Notes: generated by a model not told the origin, from the sequence alone. A DNA stretch of 64,000 nucleotides from Labilibaculum sp. DW002 (GCF_029029525.1 NZ_JAKJSC010000004.1:62001-126000), one strand, 5' to 3'; positions 8,801 through 17,761 are shown, numbered from the stretch's first letter. A program made the numbers and translations.

Positions 8801-10648
8801 ATGAAACGATTATTACTAGTTACATTAACAGTGCTTTTATTAGGCAATGTATCTGTGTTTGCAAAGAACAAAATTGATCATTTAGAGCCCGCATTTTGGT
8901 GGGTAGGAATGAAGAATACAAACTTACAATTGTTGGTACATGGAGAGAATATAGCTGAACTACAAGCCGAAATTGATTATCCTGGAGTAAGTATTGAAAA
9001 GGTAAGTAAGGTTGAGAATCCAAACTATATGTTTATTGATTTGAAATTGAGCACAGAACTAACAGCTGGGAGTTTTGATATCCTGTTTAAAAAGGGAAAG
9101 AGAACTGTAGTAAAGTACAATTATGAACTAAAAGAGAGAAGAAAGGGATCGGCCGAACGCAAAAGCTTTACGTCTGCAGATGCAATGTATTTAATTACAC
9201 CAGATCGTTTTGCTAATGGAAATCCAGATAATGATAATGTAAAAGGTTTAAGCGACGGATTGAATCGAGAGGATAAATCGGGACGCCATGGTGGAGATAT
9301 TCAGGGAATGATTGACAACTTGGATTACATTTCTGATATGGGATTTACATCTATTTGGATAAATCCGTTATTAGAGAATAATCAGACCATGTCTTACCAT
9401 GGTTATGCTACTACCGATTATTATAAAATTGATGAGCGATTCGGAAGTAATGAAGAATATCTGAACTTATCTAAATTAGCTGAGGAAAAAGGTATTGGAA
9501 TCATTATGGATGTAATTTTGAATCACTGTGGTTCGGAACATTGGTGGATGAAGGACATGCCATCAAAAGATTGGATTAACAATGAAGGAGAATTTATTTC
9601 TTGTACTCATAAAAGAACAACCGTTCAGGATAAATATGCATCGAAAGAAGATTTGAAGCAGTTTACTGATGGATGGTTCGTAAAAGAAATGCCAGATTTG
9701 AATCAACGCAATCCGTTCATGGCAAATTACCTGATTCAGAATGCTATTTGGTGGGTTGAATACGCTAATTTATATGGAATTCGTGTGGATACTTTTCCAT
9801 ATTCGGATGCGGAATTTTTGAGAGAATGGGATTTGAGATTATTGGCGGAATATCCGAATTTGAATATTGTTGGGGAAGAGTGGAGTACAAACCCTACAAT
9901 TGTATCTTACTGGCAAAAAGGAAAGCAGAATAAGGATGGGTATGATTCAAAATTACCAAGCCTTATGGATTTTCCAATGCAACATAAATTGGTGGAAGCA
10001 TTAACTCAAGAGGATACTTGGGGAACAGGCTTAATTCGTTTGTATGAGTTGTTAGTTAATGATGTACTGTATCCAGACCCAAATAACTTGGTTATTTTTC
10101 CAGATAATCATGACATGGCTCGTATTTTCGATCAGGTAGATCGTGATTATGATCTGTATAAAATGGCGATGACTTATGTGTTGACTATGCGAGGAATCCC
10201 TCAGGTATATTATGGAACAGAGATTCTAGCGAAAAGTGATGCCGGTGGAGACCACGGATTATTACGTATCGATTTTCCTGGTGGATGGGCAGGTGATAAG
10301 GTAAATGCATTTACAGGCCAAGGCCTAGGCGAGCAAGAGAAAAATGCACAAGCCTTTTGTAAAACGATATTGAACTGGAGAAAGAATAAAGAGGTAATTC
10401 ATTCAGGTAAATTAATGCATTATGCGCCAGACATGGGTTTGTATAGCTTTTTCCGATATTCTGATACTGAAAAAGTAATGGTGATTTTAAACAAGAACAT
10501 CGAATCGGTAAAGTTAAATACCAAGAGATATCATGAAATGCTTGGTGGAAAATCATCTGTAAAAGATATCATCACTGGTGAGACATTTGAATTGAATGAT
10601 AGCTTTGATATTCCTGCTCGTTCAACAATGATTTTAGAGGTAAATTAG
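8801..10648 (+). CDS. Periplasmic neopullulanase / cyclomaltodextrinase (SusA-like GH13)
   Basis: A 615-residue GH13 enzyme with signal peptide (cleavage near VSVFA-KNK), a cyclomaltodextrinase N-terminal domain (about residues 25-120, HLEPAFWWVGMKN at its start) and the catalytic barrel. Motifs are DVILNHCGSEHWW, YGIRVDTFPYSD with nucleophile D330, VGEEWS with acid E359, and FPDNHDMARIF with the third Asp. This architecture matches SusA of the Bacteroides starch system, which cuts imported maltooligosaccharides in the periplasm. A terminator at 10671-10706 ends the operon. Confidence 0.93.
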   Translation: MKRLLLVTLTVLLLGNVSVFAKNKIDHLEPAFWWVGMKNTNLQLLVHGENIAELQAEIDYPGVSIEKVSKVENPNYMFIDLKLSTELTAGSFDILFKKGKRTVVKYNYELKERRKGSAERKSFTSADAMYLITPDRFANGNPDNDNVKGLSDGLNREDKSGRHGGDIQGMIDNLDYISDMGFTSIWINPLLENNQTMSYHGYATTDYYKIDERFGSNEEYLNLSKLAEEKGIGIIMDVILNHCGSEHWWMKDMPSKDWINNEGEFISCTHKRTTVQDKYASKEDLKQFTDGWFVKEMPDLNQRNPFMANYLIQNAIWWVEYANLYGIRVDTFPYSDAEFLREWDLRLLAEYPNLNIVGEEWSTNPTIVSYWQKGKQNKDGYDSKLPSLMDFPMQHKLVEALTQEDTWGTGLIRLYELLVNDVLYPDPNNLVIFPDNHDMARIFDQVDRDYDLYKMAMTYVLTMRGIPQVYYGTEILAKSDAGGDHGLLRIDFPGGWAGDKVNAFTGQGLGEQEKNAQAFCKTILNWRKNKEVIHSGKLMHYAPDMGLYSFFRYSDTEKVMVILNKNIESVKLNTKRYHEMLGGKSSVKDIITGETFELNDSFDIPARSTMILEVN

Positions 10649-10670
10649 AAATAGAAGTTAGTTAGATTTG

Positions 10671-10706
10671 AATCCCTTAACAAGTTGTTGTTGAGGGATT
10701 TTTTTG
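10671..10706 (+). terminator. Terminator after the neopullulanase gene
   Basis: AATCCCTTAACAA pairs with TTGTTGAGGGATT (one G-T wobble) across a 4-base loop and is followed by TTTTTTG. Confidence 0.85.
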
Positions 10707-10717
10707 TTTGTGTATTT

Positions 10718-10748
10718 TTTGTTGCCTGATGATTGTTTTGTAGATTGG
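10718..10748 (+). promoter_or_regulatory. Bacteroidota-type promoter for the small membrane protein
   Basis: TTTTG at 10717-10721 is separated by 19 bases from TAGATTGG at 10741-10748, matching the TTTG / TAnnTTTG layout of Bacteroidota promoters. The same TTGTTTTGTAG core recurs at 11328, 25774, 26933 and 27782. It favours the downstream ATG at 10784 as the real start. Confidence 0.6.
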
Positions 10749-10783
10749 AAATGGATGAAGTGTACAATTTTAATAATCTGATC

Positions 10784-11167
10784 ATGAAATTACTTATCAA
10801 ATTGTTCGGGATACTAATTATTCTTGCGGGGATCTCTTTGCTTATTAAACCTGAAATTATTTTAGCTTGGATCGAAAATAATATGGAGAGCACTGCGCTT
10901 TATGTAACTGCTATTGTGGCGAGATTGGCTTTGGGTGTTTTATTTTTAGTTGTTGCTAAAGAATCATTATATCCTGCTGCAATTAAAGTTTTTGGCTACT
11001 TGTTTGTACTAGCTGCTATCATCCTTTTTTTTATAGGTCATGAAAGTTTTAAGGCATTTATCAACTCACTTATTCCACATGTAAATCCGTATGCGCCTAT
11101 AGTTGGTGTGTTGGCAATAGTATTTGGTGCTTTTCTTGTTTATGCTTTTTCCAATAGAAAGAGTTGA
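10784..11167 (+). CDS. Small integral membrane protein, unknown function
   Basis: A 127-residue protein with about four hydrophobic helices (starting LLIKLFGILIILAGISLL). I do not recognise a functional family; it resembles small DUF-type membrane proteins. An earlier in-frame ATG at 10733 would add 17 residues, but that ATG lies inside the promoter and the extra stretch is not hydrophobic, so 10784 is preferred. It is monocistronic, with its own promoter and a strong terminator (11195-11220). Confidence 0.7.
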   Translation: MKLLIKLFGILIILAGISLLIKPEIILAWIENNMESTALYVTAIVARLALGVLFLVVAKESLYPAAIKVFGYLFVLAAIILFFIGHESFKAFINSLIPHVNPYAPIVGVLAIVFGAFLVYAFSNRKS

Positions 11168-11194
11168 ATTAGATGAAACAAATAGAAAATAATT

Positions 11195-11220
11195 CCCGAG
11201 TCTGCAGCCTCGGGTTTTTT
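11195..11220 (+). terminator. Intrinsic terminator
   Basis: CCCGAG and CTCGGG pair across TCTGCAGC and are followed by six T. It closes the small membrane protein gene. Confidence 0.85.
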
Positions 11221-11409
11221 GTGCGTAAAAGCCTATCGTGCTGTTGCAGCTAGTATGAGTAGTATTGAAAAATCAAGAATGCTTTAATGCGAGTTTATTT
11301 AAGTCTTGAACTTTTATTCACGCTCCTTGTTTTGTAGATTCGTGCTGCGATGCAAAAAATACTTGTATTCGTTCGTTTCTCGATCAATAAAAAAATAGTA
11401 GTGTACCAA

Positions 11410-12189
11410 ATGAATAAAACCAAAACTTGGCAAGAAATTGCCTCTAATTATAAAGAAGGCACAATACATACAGGTCGTGTTATCAAAATGTTTAGCTATG
11501 GCTGTTATGTTGAACTTGAGGAGGGGCTTGTAGGACTTCTTCATTTAAAGGATATGGCCTGGCTTACAACCAATTTAAAACCTATAGATTTTGTCAGTTG
11601 TGAGGACAAAATAGAAGTTATGGTTTTAGAGGTAAACGAAGAAAAAGAGTCCATTTGTTTGGGAGTAAAGCAATGCACACAAAATCCGTGGGTAGGAATA
11701 GCGGAACGATATCCGGAAGGAAAACGGGTGAAAGGGCAAGTTACTAAGGTGATCGATTATGGCTGTATGGTTCTTATTGAAGAAGGCATAGAGGGCATAG
11801 TTCATGTCTCGGAAATGGATTGGACCAATAAAAATATGCAACCTGGCCATTTAGTAAGTGTTGGTGATACGATAGAGGTGATGGTGTTGGATGTGCACGA
11901 AGCAAAACATCGAATGTCGCTCGGGTTAAAGCAATGTCTGCCAAATCCTTGGAGGCAATTTGAACAGGAATATCAGATAAATGATAGTTTAACTGGTAAG
12001 TTTGAAGCATTTTACCCCTTTGGACTTTTCGTTAAATTGGAATGGGATCTTTCGGGTATTGTTTATTCTTCCGATATGCCTAATAACTTAGAGGATTTGA
12101 AGAAAGGCGATGAGCTAAAATTAAGTGTTTTAAGTATTGATGCAGAAAGAGAACGTATTGGTTTGAAAGTAATATCAACAGAATCTTGA
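11410..12189 (+). CDS. Three-domain S1 RNA-binding protein
   Basis: A 259-residue protein made almost entirely of S1 (OB-fold) RNA-binding repeats: one beginning at GRVIKMFSYGCYVELEE, a second at GQVTKVIDYGCMVLIEEG, and a weaker third at GKFEAFYPFGLFVKLEW. The repeats are linked by GVKQCTQNPW and GLKQCLPNPW, the same linker seen in ribosomal protein S1 (rpsA at 49178). It looks like a shortened S1 paralogue that binds mRNA or ribosomes; the exact role is unknown. A 20-residue longer start at 11350 exists, but that stretch is unlike S1 and begins directly after the promoter-like box at 11328-11342. Confidence 0.85.
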   Translation: MNKTKTWQEIASNYKEGTIHTGRVIKMFSYGCYVELEEGLVGLLHLKDMAWLTTNLKPIDFVSCEDKIEVMVLEVNEEKESICLGVKQCTQNPWVGIAERYPEGKRVKGQVTKVIDYGCMVLIEEGIEGIVHVSEMDWTNKNMQPGHLVSVGDTIEVMVLDVHEAKHRMSLGLKQCLPNPWRQFEQEYQINDSLTGKFEAFYPFGLFVKLEWDLSGIVYSSDMPNNLEDLKKGDELKLSVLSIDAERERIGLKVISTES

Positions 12190-12276
12190 GAATGGTGATT
12201 TTATTTATGCATTAATGGCATCAAGTTGGTGAGTTACTTTTAGCAAGCTTTGGTAAATGAATGTTGACTGTACTAG

Positions 12277-12317
12277 AAAAATCCGACAAAGGAAAAGTTC
12301 TTTGTCGGATTTTTTTA
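12277..12317. terminator. Bidirectional terminator
   Basis: AAAAATCCGACAAAG pairs with CTTTGTCGGATTTTT around a short loop; T-runs occur on both strands. It lies between the converging S1-like and DUF1566 genes and can serve both. Confidence 0.88.
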
Positions 12318-12335
12318 TATGCTTTTTAAAGTAGT

Positions 12336-13622
12336 TTAGTTTGCATCGCGAACCATACGTACGTAGTTGTAATATCTTTCACCACCTTCGCCTAATGGAC
12401 CACCTTCGTATTTGGTATCGAAACGAACACCACCTGCACCATGAAAATCTTCACCTTCACCATTAACAGCCATGCCAAATGCAACATACCATGCGTAGTA
12501 GAACGGCTCGCCAGATGTAAAATTAGCTGATGTACCTGTCCAATAATAGCCATAATCGTCGTTGCCAGCCTCGTTAATAATTGGCGTACAGCTAAATATT
12601 GGATCGATTGCCGCACCTACATTTTCAGAATTTTCAGCACTTGGCGAGTAAGAGTAGTCAACAATTCCTTGCAGCTCTTTTACGTTTGGCATTCTCCAAT
12701 CGCTATGTCCAGCTAATTCAGAAGCTTCGCAGTAAGCTAAAGCAGTTTCCCAGTTCATTGCTTCGCCATTATCAGCTTGCGCCCACATTAAACCAGAAGC
12801 ACTATCTGTTATGGTGCCATCATCGTTTTTGGTGTATTTATTAATTCCATATTCGTCTCCACGAACGGCACGAACATATTTTGCTAAAGGATTTCCTGTT
12901 GGAGCAGCATTACCATCTCCAGGAGGAGGAGTTCCATCTTCTGGAGCTTCACCATCACCAGGAGCTCCATCATTGCCACCACCAACTTCACCTTCTGGCA
13001 TTTCAGCAGCATAGGCTTTAATGTGACCCGTTACATGGTTTACACCGAAAGCTGATTTAGAACCACCCTCAACTGTTGAACCTACATAATAGTTGCTCGA
13101 CCAAAATTGTTCGTCTTTTGAAACTTCGCCACTGGCAAGCTTAAAATAGTCGGTATCGATATATGGCCACCCAGATGAAAAATCACTAATCGAGAAAAGT
13201 TCTTTCAAGCTTGGCATTCTCCAATCGTCGTAACCACCAAGTTCCAATTCGTTACAATAATCAACCGCCTCTTGCCATGTAAATTCGTCGGTTGTTGGAA
13301 TTTGCTGCCACATTAAACCAGTATTGTTATCGGTAACTGTTTCATTACCATGATCCGTATAGCTCATGCTTTTTCCTTTCAGGTAGTTGGCATCTTGTCC
13401 GTAGAAATCATCACCTACGCTTAATGATGAAACAACAGCGCCATCATTATCATATAGGGTAGTTTGTCCAGAAGCAATTTGTAAATAACTGAATTCGGTT
13501 GTTTCTGTAGGATTCTCATCATCGCTATCATCATTTTCGCAAGATGTAAACAATAGACTGGATACTATGCATGCCGATACTGCAAAGGCAATTGACTTTT
13601 TCGGGATTCTGAATTTTTCCAT
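12336..13622 (-). CDS. DUF1566 (Lcl C-terminal domain) lipoprotein
   Basis: A 428-residue cell-envelope lipoprotein with lipobox LLFTSC. It contains two DUF1566 repeats, each with GLMWxQ, a W-x-E/Q-A-x-x-YC stretch and DWRMPxxKEL (about residues 95-180 and 255-400). Between them is a linker rich in Gly, Pro and acidic residues (about 208-245). DUF1566 domains are C-type-lectin-like and are found in secreted proteins that may bind ligands or surfaces; the Legionella collagen-like adhesin has one. No partner gene is obvious. The single gene ends at the bidirectional hairpin at 12277. Confidence 0.82.
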   Translation of the reverse strand: MEKFRIPKKSIAFAVSACIVSSLLFTSCENDDSDDENPTETTEFSYLQIASGQTTLYDNDGAVVSSLSVGDDFYGQDANYLKGKSMSYTDHGNETVTDNNTGLMWQQIPTTDEFTWQEAVDYCNELELGGYDDWRMPSLKELFSISDFSSGWPYIDTDYFKLASGEVSKDEQFWSSNYYVGSTVEGGSKSAFGVNHVTGHIKAYAAEMPEGEVGGGNDGAPGDGEAPEDGTPPPGDGNAAPTGNPLAKYVRAVRGDEYGINKYTKNDDGTITDSASGLMWAQADNGEAMNWETALAYCEASELAGHSDWRMPNVKELQGIVDYSYSPSAENSENVGAAIDPIFSCTPIINEAGNDDYGYYWTGTSANFTSGEPFYYAWYVAFGMAVNGEGEDFHGAGGVRFDTKYEGGPLGEGGERYYNYVRMVRDAN

Positions 13623-14072
13623 TTTAGTAAGTTATTTGATTGATTTTACTCGATAAATCAAAGAAAGGGAGAGATTGGGGTATTTGAAAAAGCAATCAAC
13701 GAAATGGAATATTCTATCTACGAATTCGATTTTCGAAAAAAATAAGTTCATGCCAATGTGTTGGATGTTTATTCCGATTGGTTAAAAAACTGTCGGTATA
13801 CTCAAAATTGGGATCTGGTTGATTTGTATTGACCCATGAAAATAATCTTAGAAGAAGTAGAAAATTGTTGATTAGAAAATGTAAATATTAGGCTTTGCTC
13901 ATTTGATAGCAGCAAAAAAAATAGTTGTGCTTTCCTTTATCAATTCGAAATAAAAATTTTAAACGGGCAATATTGATTACATTTAGTAAATAACGCTTTC
14001 TTATTATAACACGAGAATGTAGAGTAAAAGTATTAACCTGGTTTTTATAAAAATCCGAATAAGGAATACGAT
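13623..14072. other. Divergent intergenic region, no gene seen
   Basis: These 450 AT-rich bases lie between the DUF1566 lipoprotein and the phosphoesterase, which point away from each other. It must contain both promoters, though no clean TAnnTTTG box stands out. The short reverse frame at 13888-14112 overlaps the start of the phosphoesterase and has no family signature. Confidence 0.4.
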
Positions 14073-14918
14073 ATGAATATTTTACATCTATCAGATCTGC
14101 ATTTTGGCCCAAGGCACTGGGACGGTAATGATCAGCTTTTACTCGAAAAAATTAATTCTTTCGATGCTGATATTGTGATTAATACCGGCGACAATACAAC
14201 AGATGGCTTGGAAAGCGAATATGCTCTAGCAGGCAAGTTCCTCAAAGGGATTAAGTGTGAAAATATCGTCTCTACTCTTGGGAATCATGATAAAAGAAAC
14301 ATGCGCTCTCATGAATTATTTCAGGAATATATTGATGATTCCAAGATGATTTCCATTTCAAAAAAAATCAAGACAAGTAAGAAACATCTTTTTCTAAATT
14401 TAGAAATAACGAAGCTAAATGATCATTTTACCGATGTGAATTTTGTTAAAACAATTGATATTAAAGGGAAAAAGGTTTTAATTATCAGTATCGATTCCAA
14501 TGAACTATACAGCGATGATGGTTACGTTGAAGAAAAAGTATTAAGAGCTGTTTCTAAGGTAATTAGACAGGCAGAATATGACATTCCTTTATTGCTTACC
14601 CATTATTCTGTTTTAGGTACCGACGAATGTCCTTTAAAGAATTCGGCGACCCTAATCGATTTTGTACAAAAACACAAAATCAAACATATCTTTTGCGGTC
14701 ATACGCACGAACTGGAATTGATGCGTACCAATGATCTCTATTATGGGCATACATTTGATCAATACATGTGTGGTACTTTATCTGCTCGCAACCATCCAAA
14801 CGACGATAATATGTTCTTATACTATGAAAATTTGGGCACTAAGAATATGCATTTGTATGTGATAAGGATATTCTTAGACAAAGACAAACTACGATTTAAA
14901 GAAGAGAAGGTCTATTAG
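14073..14918 (+). CDS. Calcineurin-like metallophosphoesterase
   Basis: A 281-residue cytoplasmic phosphoesterase with all metal-binding motifs in order: LSDLHFG (residues 6-12), NTGDN, LGNHDKR, LLTHYSVLG and CGHTHE. The family uses two metal ions to hydrolyse phosphomonoesters, phosphodiesters or nucleotides, including cyclic nucleotides. No signal peptide is present. The gene stands alone, so its substrate cannot be inferred from context. Confidence 0.88.
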   Translation: MNILHLSDLHFGPRHWDGNDQLLLEKINSFDADIVINTGDNTTDGLESEYALAGKFLKGIKCENIVSTLGNHDKRNMRSHELFQEYIDDSKMISISKKIKTSKKHLFLNLEITKLNDHFTDVNFVKTIDIKGKKVLIISIDSNELYSDDGYVEEKVLRAVSKVIRQAEYDIPLLLTHYSVLGTDECPLKNSATLIDFVQKHKIKHIFCGHTHELELMRTNDLYYGHTFDQYMCGTLSARNHPNDDNMFLYYENLGTKNMHLYVIRIFLDKDKLRFKEEKVY

Positions 14919-14974
14919 TATTTGCAATTTCTATTAGAGTAAAGCTTAACTAACGACCCTCATTTCAATTAAAT

Positions 14975-15607
14975 TTAATTCATCAATATCCATCCAAAAA
15001 CTCCTGTCATTACGACTACATAGGCAACTAGAGCATAAACCCATTTCCCACCAAACTTTGGTGTAGGAATCGAGGATAAGTTTAGAGCCGATAGAAGCAT
15101 CATGAGTGCATAAATCAATATGGAAAAAACCGAAGGCGTAAAAAAGCCTTCAAATGCAAACACCAGAGCCAATATAAGCACATTGTTATCTAGCGGAAAG
15201 CCTTTGTATGTTTTGCTATCAATAAGTCCGTAAACATTAAAATAAGTCAATCGAACTGCACTGGCAGCAATAATTACAAATGCACCGGGTAAGAACCAAA
15301 TACTGTAATTTCCATAGCTTAAAAGTACGATAGCAGGAAAAACACCAAAGCTCACAATATCAATCATAGAATCGAACTCAGCTCCAAAATCACCTTGTAT
15401 TTTGGTTCTGCCTTTCATGTTTCGTGCAATAATACCGTCGTACCAATCGAACAGTACCGCCCACAAAACGCCAATCATTGCTGCTTGAAAATTACCTTGT
15501 ATCGCAAAATAAATAGCTGTAACAGCACTCAGTAAGCCTAAAAGAGAGCAAATATTCGGCAAATCTTTAATGAAACCGAATACGCTTATTTGTTTATTAT
15601 CATTCAT
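14975..15607 (-). CDS. CDP-alcohol phosphatidyltransferase (PssA-like)
   Basis: A 210-residue integral membrane enzyme of the CDP-alcohol phosphatidyltransferase family. The metal and CDP-binding motif starts at DWYDGIIAR and ends at GAEFDSMID, with about four more residues than usual in the AR-to-G spacing. The following SFGVFPAIVLL resembles phosphatidylserine synthases. An upstream ATG at 15634 would overlap the previous gene by 14 bases; the ATG at 15607 has GGAAG just upstream and is preferred. As third gene in the operon it would transfer the CDP-activated headgroup, or use a CDP-activated lipid. Confidence 0.88.
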   Translation of the reverse strand: MNDNKQISVFGFIKDLPNICSLLGLLSAVTAIYFAIQGNFQAAMIGVLWAVLFDWYDGIIARNMKGRTKIQGDFGAEFDSMIDIVSFGVFPAIVLLSYGNYSIWFLPGAFVIIAASAVRLTYFNVYGLIDSKTYKGFPLDNNVLILALVFAFEGFFTPSVFSILIYALMMLLSALNLSSIPTPKFGGKWVYALVAYVVVMTGVFGWILMN

Positions 15608-15620
15608 TTTACTTCCTTTT

Positions 15621-16715
15621 TTAATACATGACATCTAGTAAGGCATCAACAAGTGCGTTGTTTTCCTTTTGGGTACGACTAGCAATTCGAATGTATCTAT
15701 CTGCATCGGGTTGGGTTTTCCCAACACTATCTTTGATATAAATATTGTACTTAATAAAAAGACGCTTTGTTACCTCGGGTCCACTTAAAGCTGCATCGGG
15801 CAAACGACAATAAATATAGTTTGCATCGGGTTTAAAAACGGTCATTCCTTCGATGGCGCATAATTGCTTGTAAAAAGCATCTCTATCTGCTTTAACTATT
15901 TCGCAGCTGTCCTCAAATTCTTGTTTGTATTTAGGAAGTATGCGAAGAAACTCTTCGGCAAATCCATTAATGTTCCAGATGTGAATGCCATTTCGTACTG
16001 CTTGAGCAAAATCTGCATTAGCGGTTAATAAATAACCAATTCGTAAGCCACATATTCCATAAGCTTTACTCATGCTTTTAAGAATTGCCATGTTTGGATA
16101 TTTGTCAATATCCTGCTCCAAGCTTATTTGCTCCTTTTTATCGGCAAAATCAAGAAATGATTCATCGACAATAAGCATGCAATTGCTGGGCTTTAGTTTT
16201 TCTGCCAATCGAATTAAATCGGCCTTAGGCACTACCAAAGATGTTGGGTTGTTGGGTGTAACCACAACAGCCATATCTGCACCAACTTTAATTGCTTCGG
16301 CTGCAAATTTATCTACATCGAGCTGAAAAGATGGAAATTCAAGTGGAAACTCCACCGCTTTTCCTTCCGGCGCCGCATTAGCATATTCATTAAAAGAGGG
16401 TACAGGTACAATTATTTTTTTTGCTAAACTTCCCGATAATATTTTTATTATTTCGGCTGCACCGTTTCCAACAACGATTCTTTCGGTAGGTTGATCGATT
16501 AAGTCACCAATCAGTTCAGCCAATGCATCTTGTGCCATTGGGTAGTTCAGAACCAAATTGTGAATGTTTTCTTGTAGATGTGTAAATACATCCTTAGGCG
16601 GAAAATATAAATTGTACAAGTAAGCATGGTCGGTAAAATCGTGACGATAATAACCTCCATGCTGTTTTGTGATGTATTCGTATTTTTCTTCTTGTGTTTT
16701 ATATTTGCTTCCCAT
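15621..16715 (-). CDS. PLP-dependent HisC/CobD-like aminotransferase or amino-acid-phosphate decarboxylase
   Basis: A 364-residue fold-type I PLP enzyme. It has an N-terminal HGGYYRH like the HGG of CobD, PNNPTS, VDESFLDF, and SMSKAYGICGLRIGYL containing the PLP Lys. The DESFLDF form and the HGG start favour CobD-type enzymes, which decarboxylate L-threonine phosphate or L-serine phosphate, over histidinol-phosphate transaminases. No his or cobalamin genes are nearby. Located between a nucleotidyltransferase and a CDP-alcohol transferase, it probably supplies phosphoethanolamine, 1-amino-2-propanol phosphate or a similar headgroup. An aminotransferase role (for example on a phosphonate) cannot be excluded. 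Confidence 0.82.
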   Translation of the reverse strand: MGSKYKTQEEKYEYITKQHGGYYRHDFTDHAYLYNLYFPPKDVFTHLQENIHNLVLNYPMAQDALAELIGDLIDQPTERIVVGNGAAEIIKILSGSLAKKIIVPVPSFNEYANAAPEGKAVEFPLEFPSFQLDVDKFAAEAIKVGADMAVVVTPNNPTSLVVPKADLIRLAEKLKPSNCMLIVDESFLDFADKKEQISLEQDIDKYPNMAILKSMSKAYGICGLRIGYLLTANADFAQAVRNGIHIWNINGFAEEFLRILPKYKQEFEDSCEIVKADRDAFYKQLCAIEGMTVFKPDANYIYCRLPDAALSGPEVTKRLFIKYNIYIKDSVGKTQPDADRYIRIASRTQKENNALVDALLDVMY

Positions 16716-16752
16716 TTTCTTATAATACTTTTAATTACTATTCCTCAATTAA

Positions 16753-17550
16753 CTATGCCACTGCACTTTCATGCTTAGACGATTTTACCAACTTTCTTGG
16801 GAATAACAATTCCGCCTTGGCCAAATCTTTCATGTTGTCAATTTCGTACCATGGCTTGTGGTCAAAGGATACCGAATCAAACAGAAGGCTTTTATTGTCG
16901 ACCATTTCAGATAAAACAGTTTCATAATAACAGTTAACATTACCCGCATCGATATGCTGATTTAACCTCTTAACAATTGCTTGCCATGATGGAAGAGAAA
17001 AGCTGTAGATGTTAACGGTTTTGTATCGAGTATCGGAATAGGATTCAGTGGTGCCTTTTTGAAATTTGGTAACTTTCTTGGCCTTGTCAAGAGAAACTGT
17101 TGTGCCATCTAACCAAGGTTGCATAAGAGCTACAGCCATCCGATCTGGATAAACCATATCATCTAGTAAAGCAGAGTTCAATACCAAATCACTTTCGAAA
17201 AGTACAAATGGCTCCTTTATTGCGTTACGAGCCATCCAAAGCGAATAAATGTTGTTTGTTGTTTTGTACAAAGGACTGTGAATGTATTCAATACATAAAT
17301 CTCCTGATTTTTCACCAAGATAATCCATGATACACTCTTTTAGGTGGCCTGTAACGATTACAAGCTTTTTAAAACCTTGTTTTTTTAGGTTGGTGACAAG
17401 TCTCTCTAGTATCGATTTATCATTTACAAGAGTAAGACATTTTGGGGAATTTTGTGTTAATGGGAAAAGGCGGCTTCCAGTACCAGCCGCAAGAAGTAAT
17501 GCTGTAGTTATGCGATTTTGACCACAATAATTATCTGAATCAGAATTCAT
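16753..17550 (-). CDS. MobA-like / LicC-type nucleotidyltransferase
   Basis: A 265-residue sugar-phosphate or choline-phosphate type nucleotidyltransferase. LLLAAGTGSRLFPLT is the NTP-binding loop followed by the conserved SPKCL Lys; FESDLVL carries the metal Asp. The closest functional analogues are CTP:phosphocholine and CTP:2-aminoethylphosphonate cytidylyltransferases, fitting a CDP-headgroup pathway with the next two genes. An earlier ATG at 17598 adds 16 residues of unlike composition; 17550 is preferred. A TATCTTTG box lies upstream at 17754-17761. The 37-base gap to the next gene supports an operon. Confidence 0.82.
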   Translation of the reverse strand: MNSDSDNYCGQNRITTALLLAAGTGSRLFPLTQNSPKCLTLVNDKSILERLVTNLKKQGFKKLVIVTGHLKECIMDYLGEKSGDLCIEYIHSPLYKTTNNIYSLWMARNAIKEPFVLFESDLVLNSALLDDMVYPDRMAVALMQPWLDGTTVSLDKAKKVTKFQKGTTESYSDTRYKTVNIYSFSLPSWQAIVKRLNQHIDAGNVNCYYETVLSEMVDNKSLLFDSVSFDHKPWYEIDNMKDLAKAELLFPRKLVKSSKHESAVA

Positions 17551-17753
17551 ATAATATGTATTGGTATCATCAAAAAAAACTAAACGCGATTTAAGCACCT
17601 AGCGTACTAAATATTAGCACTCTGATGTTTGGACTAGTTTGCTGATAATTCAACTATAAGTATGAAGTCTGCTAATGTGATGATTTGTGCTTTGAGAGCT
17701 CATCAACAAAAATGATAGTGAATGATTGATACTAAAAGATTAGTAATCCGTCG

Positions 17754-17761
17754 CAAAGATA
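17754..17761 (-). promoter_or_regulatory. Promoter box for the headgroup operon
   Basis: On the minus strand this reads TATCTTTG, a perfect TAnnTTTG -7 element, about 200 bases upstream of the nucleotidyltransferase start. No clear TTG partner was seen. Confidence 0.45.

Noticed and set aside
12599-13014. Forward frames opposite the DUF1566 gene
   Set aside because: They are shadows on the other strand and include antisense of the Gly/Pro linker.
13888-14112. Reverse 74-codon frame
   Set aside because: It overlaps the start of the metallophosphoesterase, has no family signature and unusual composition.
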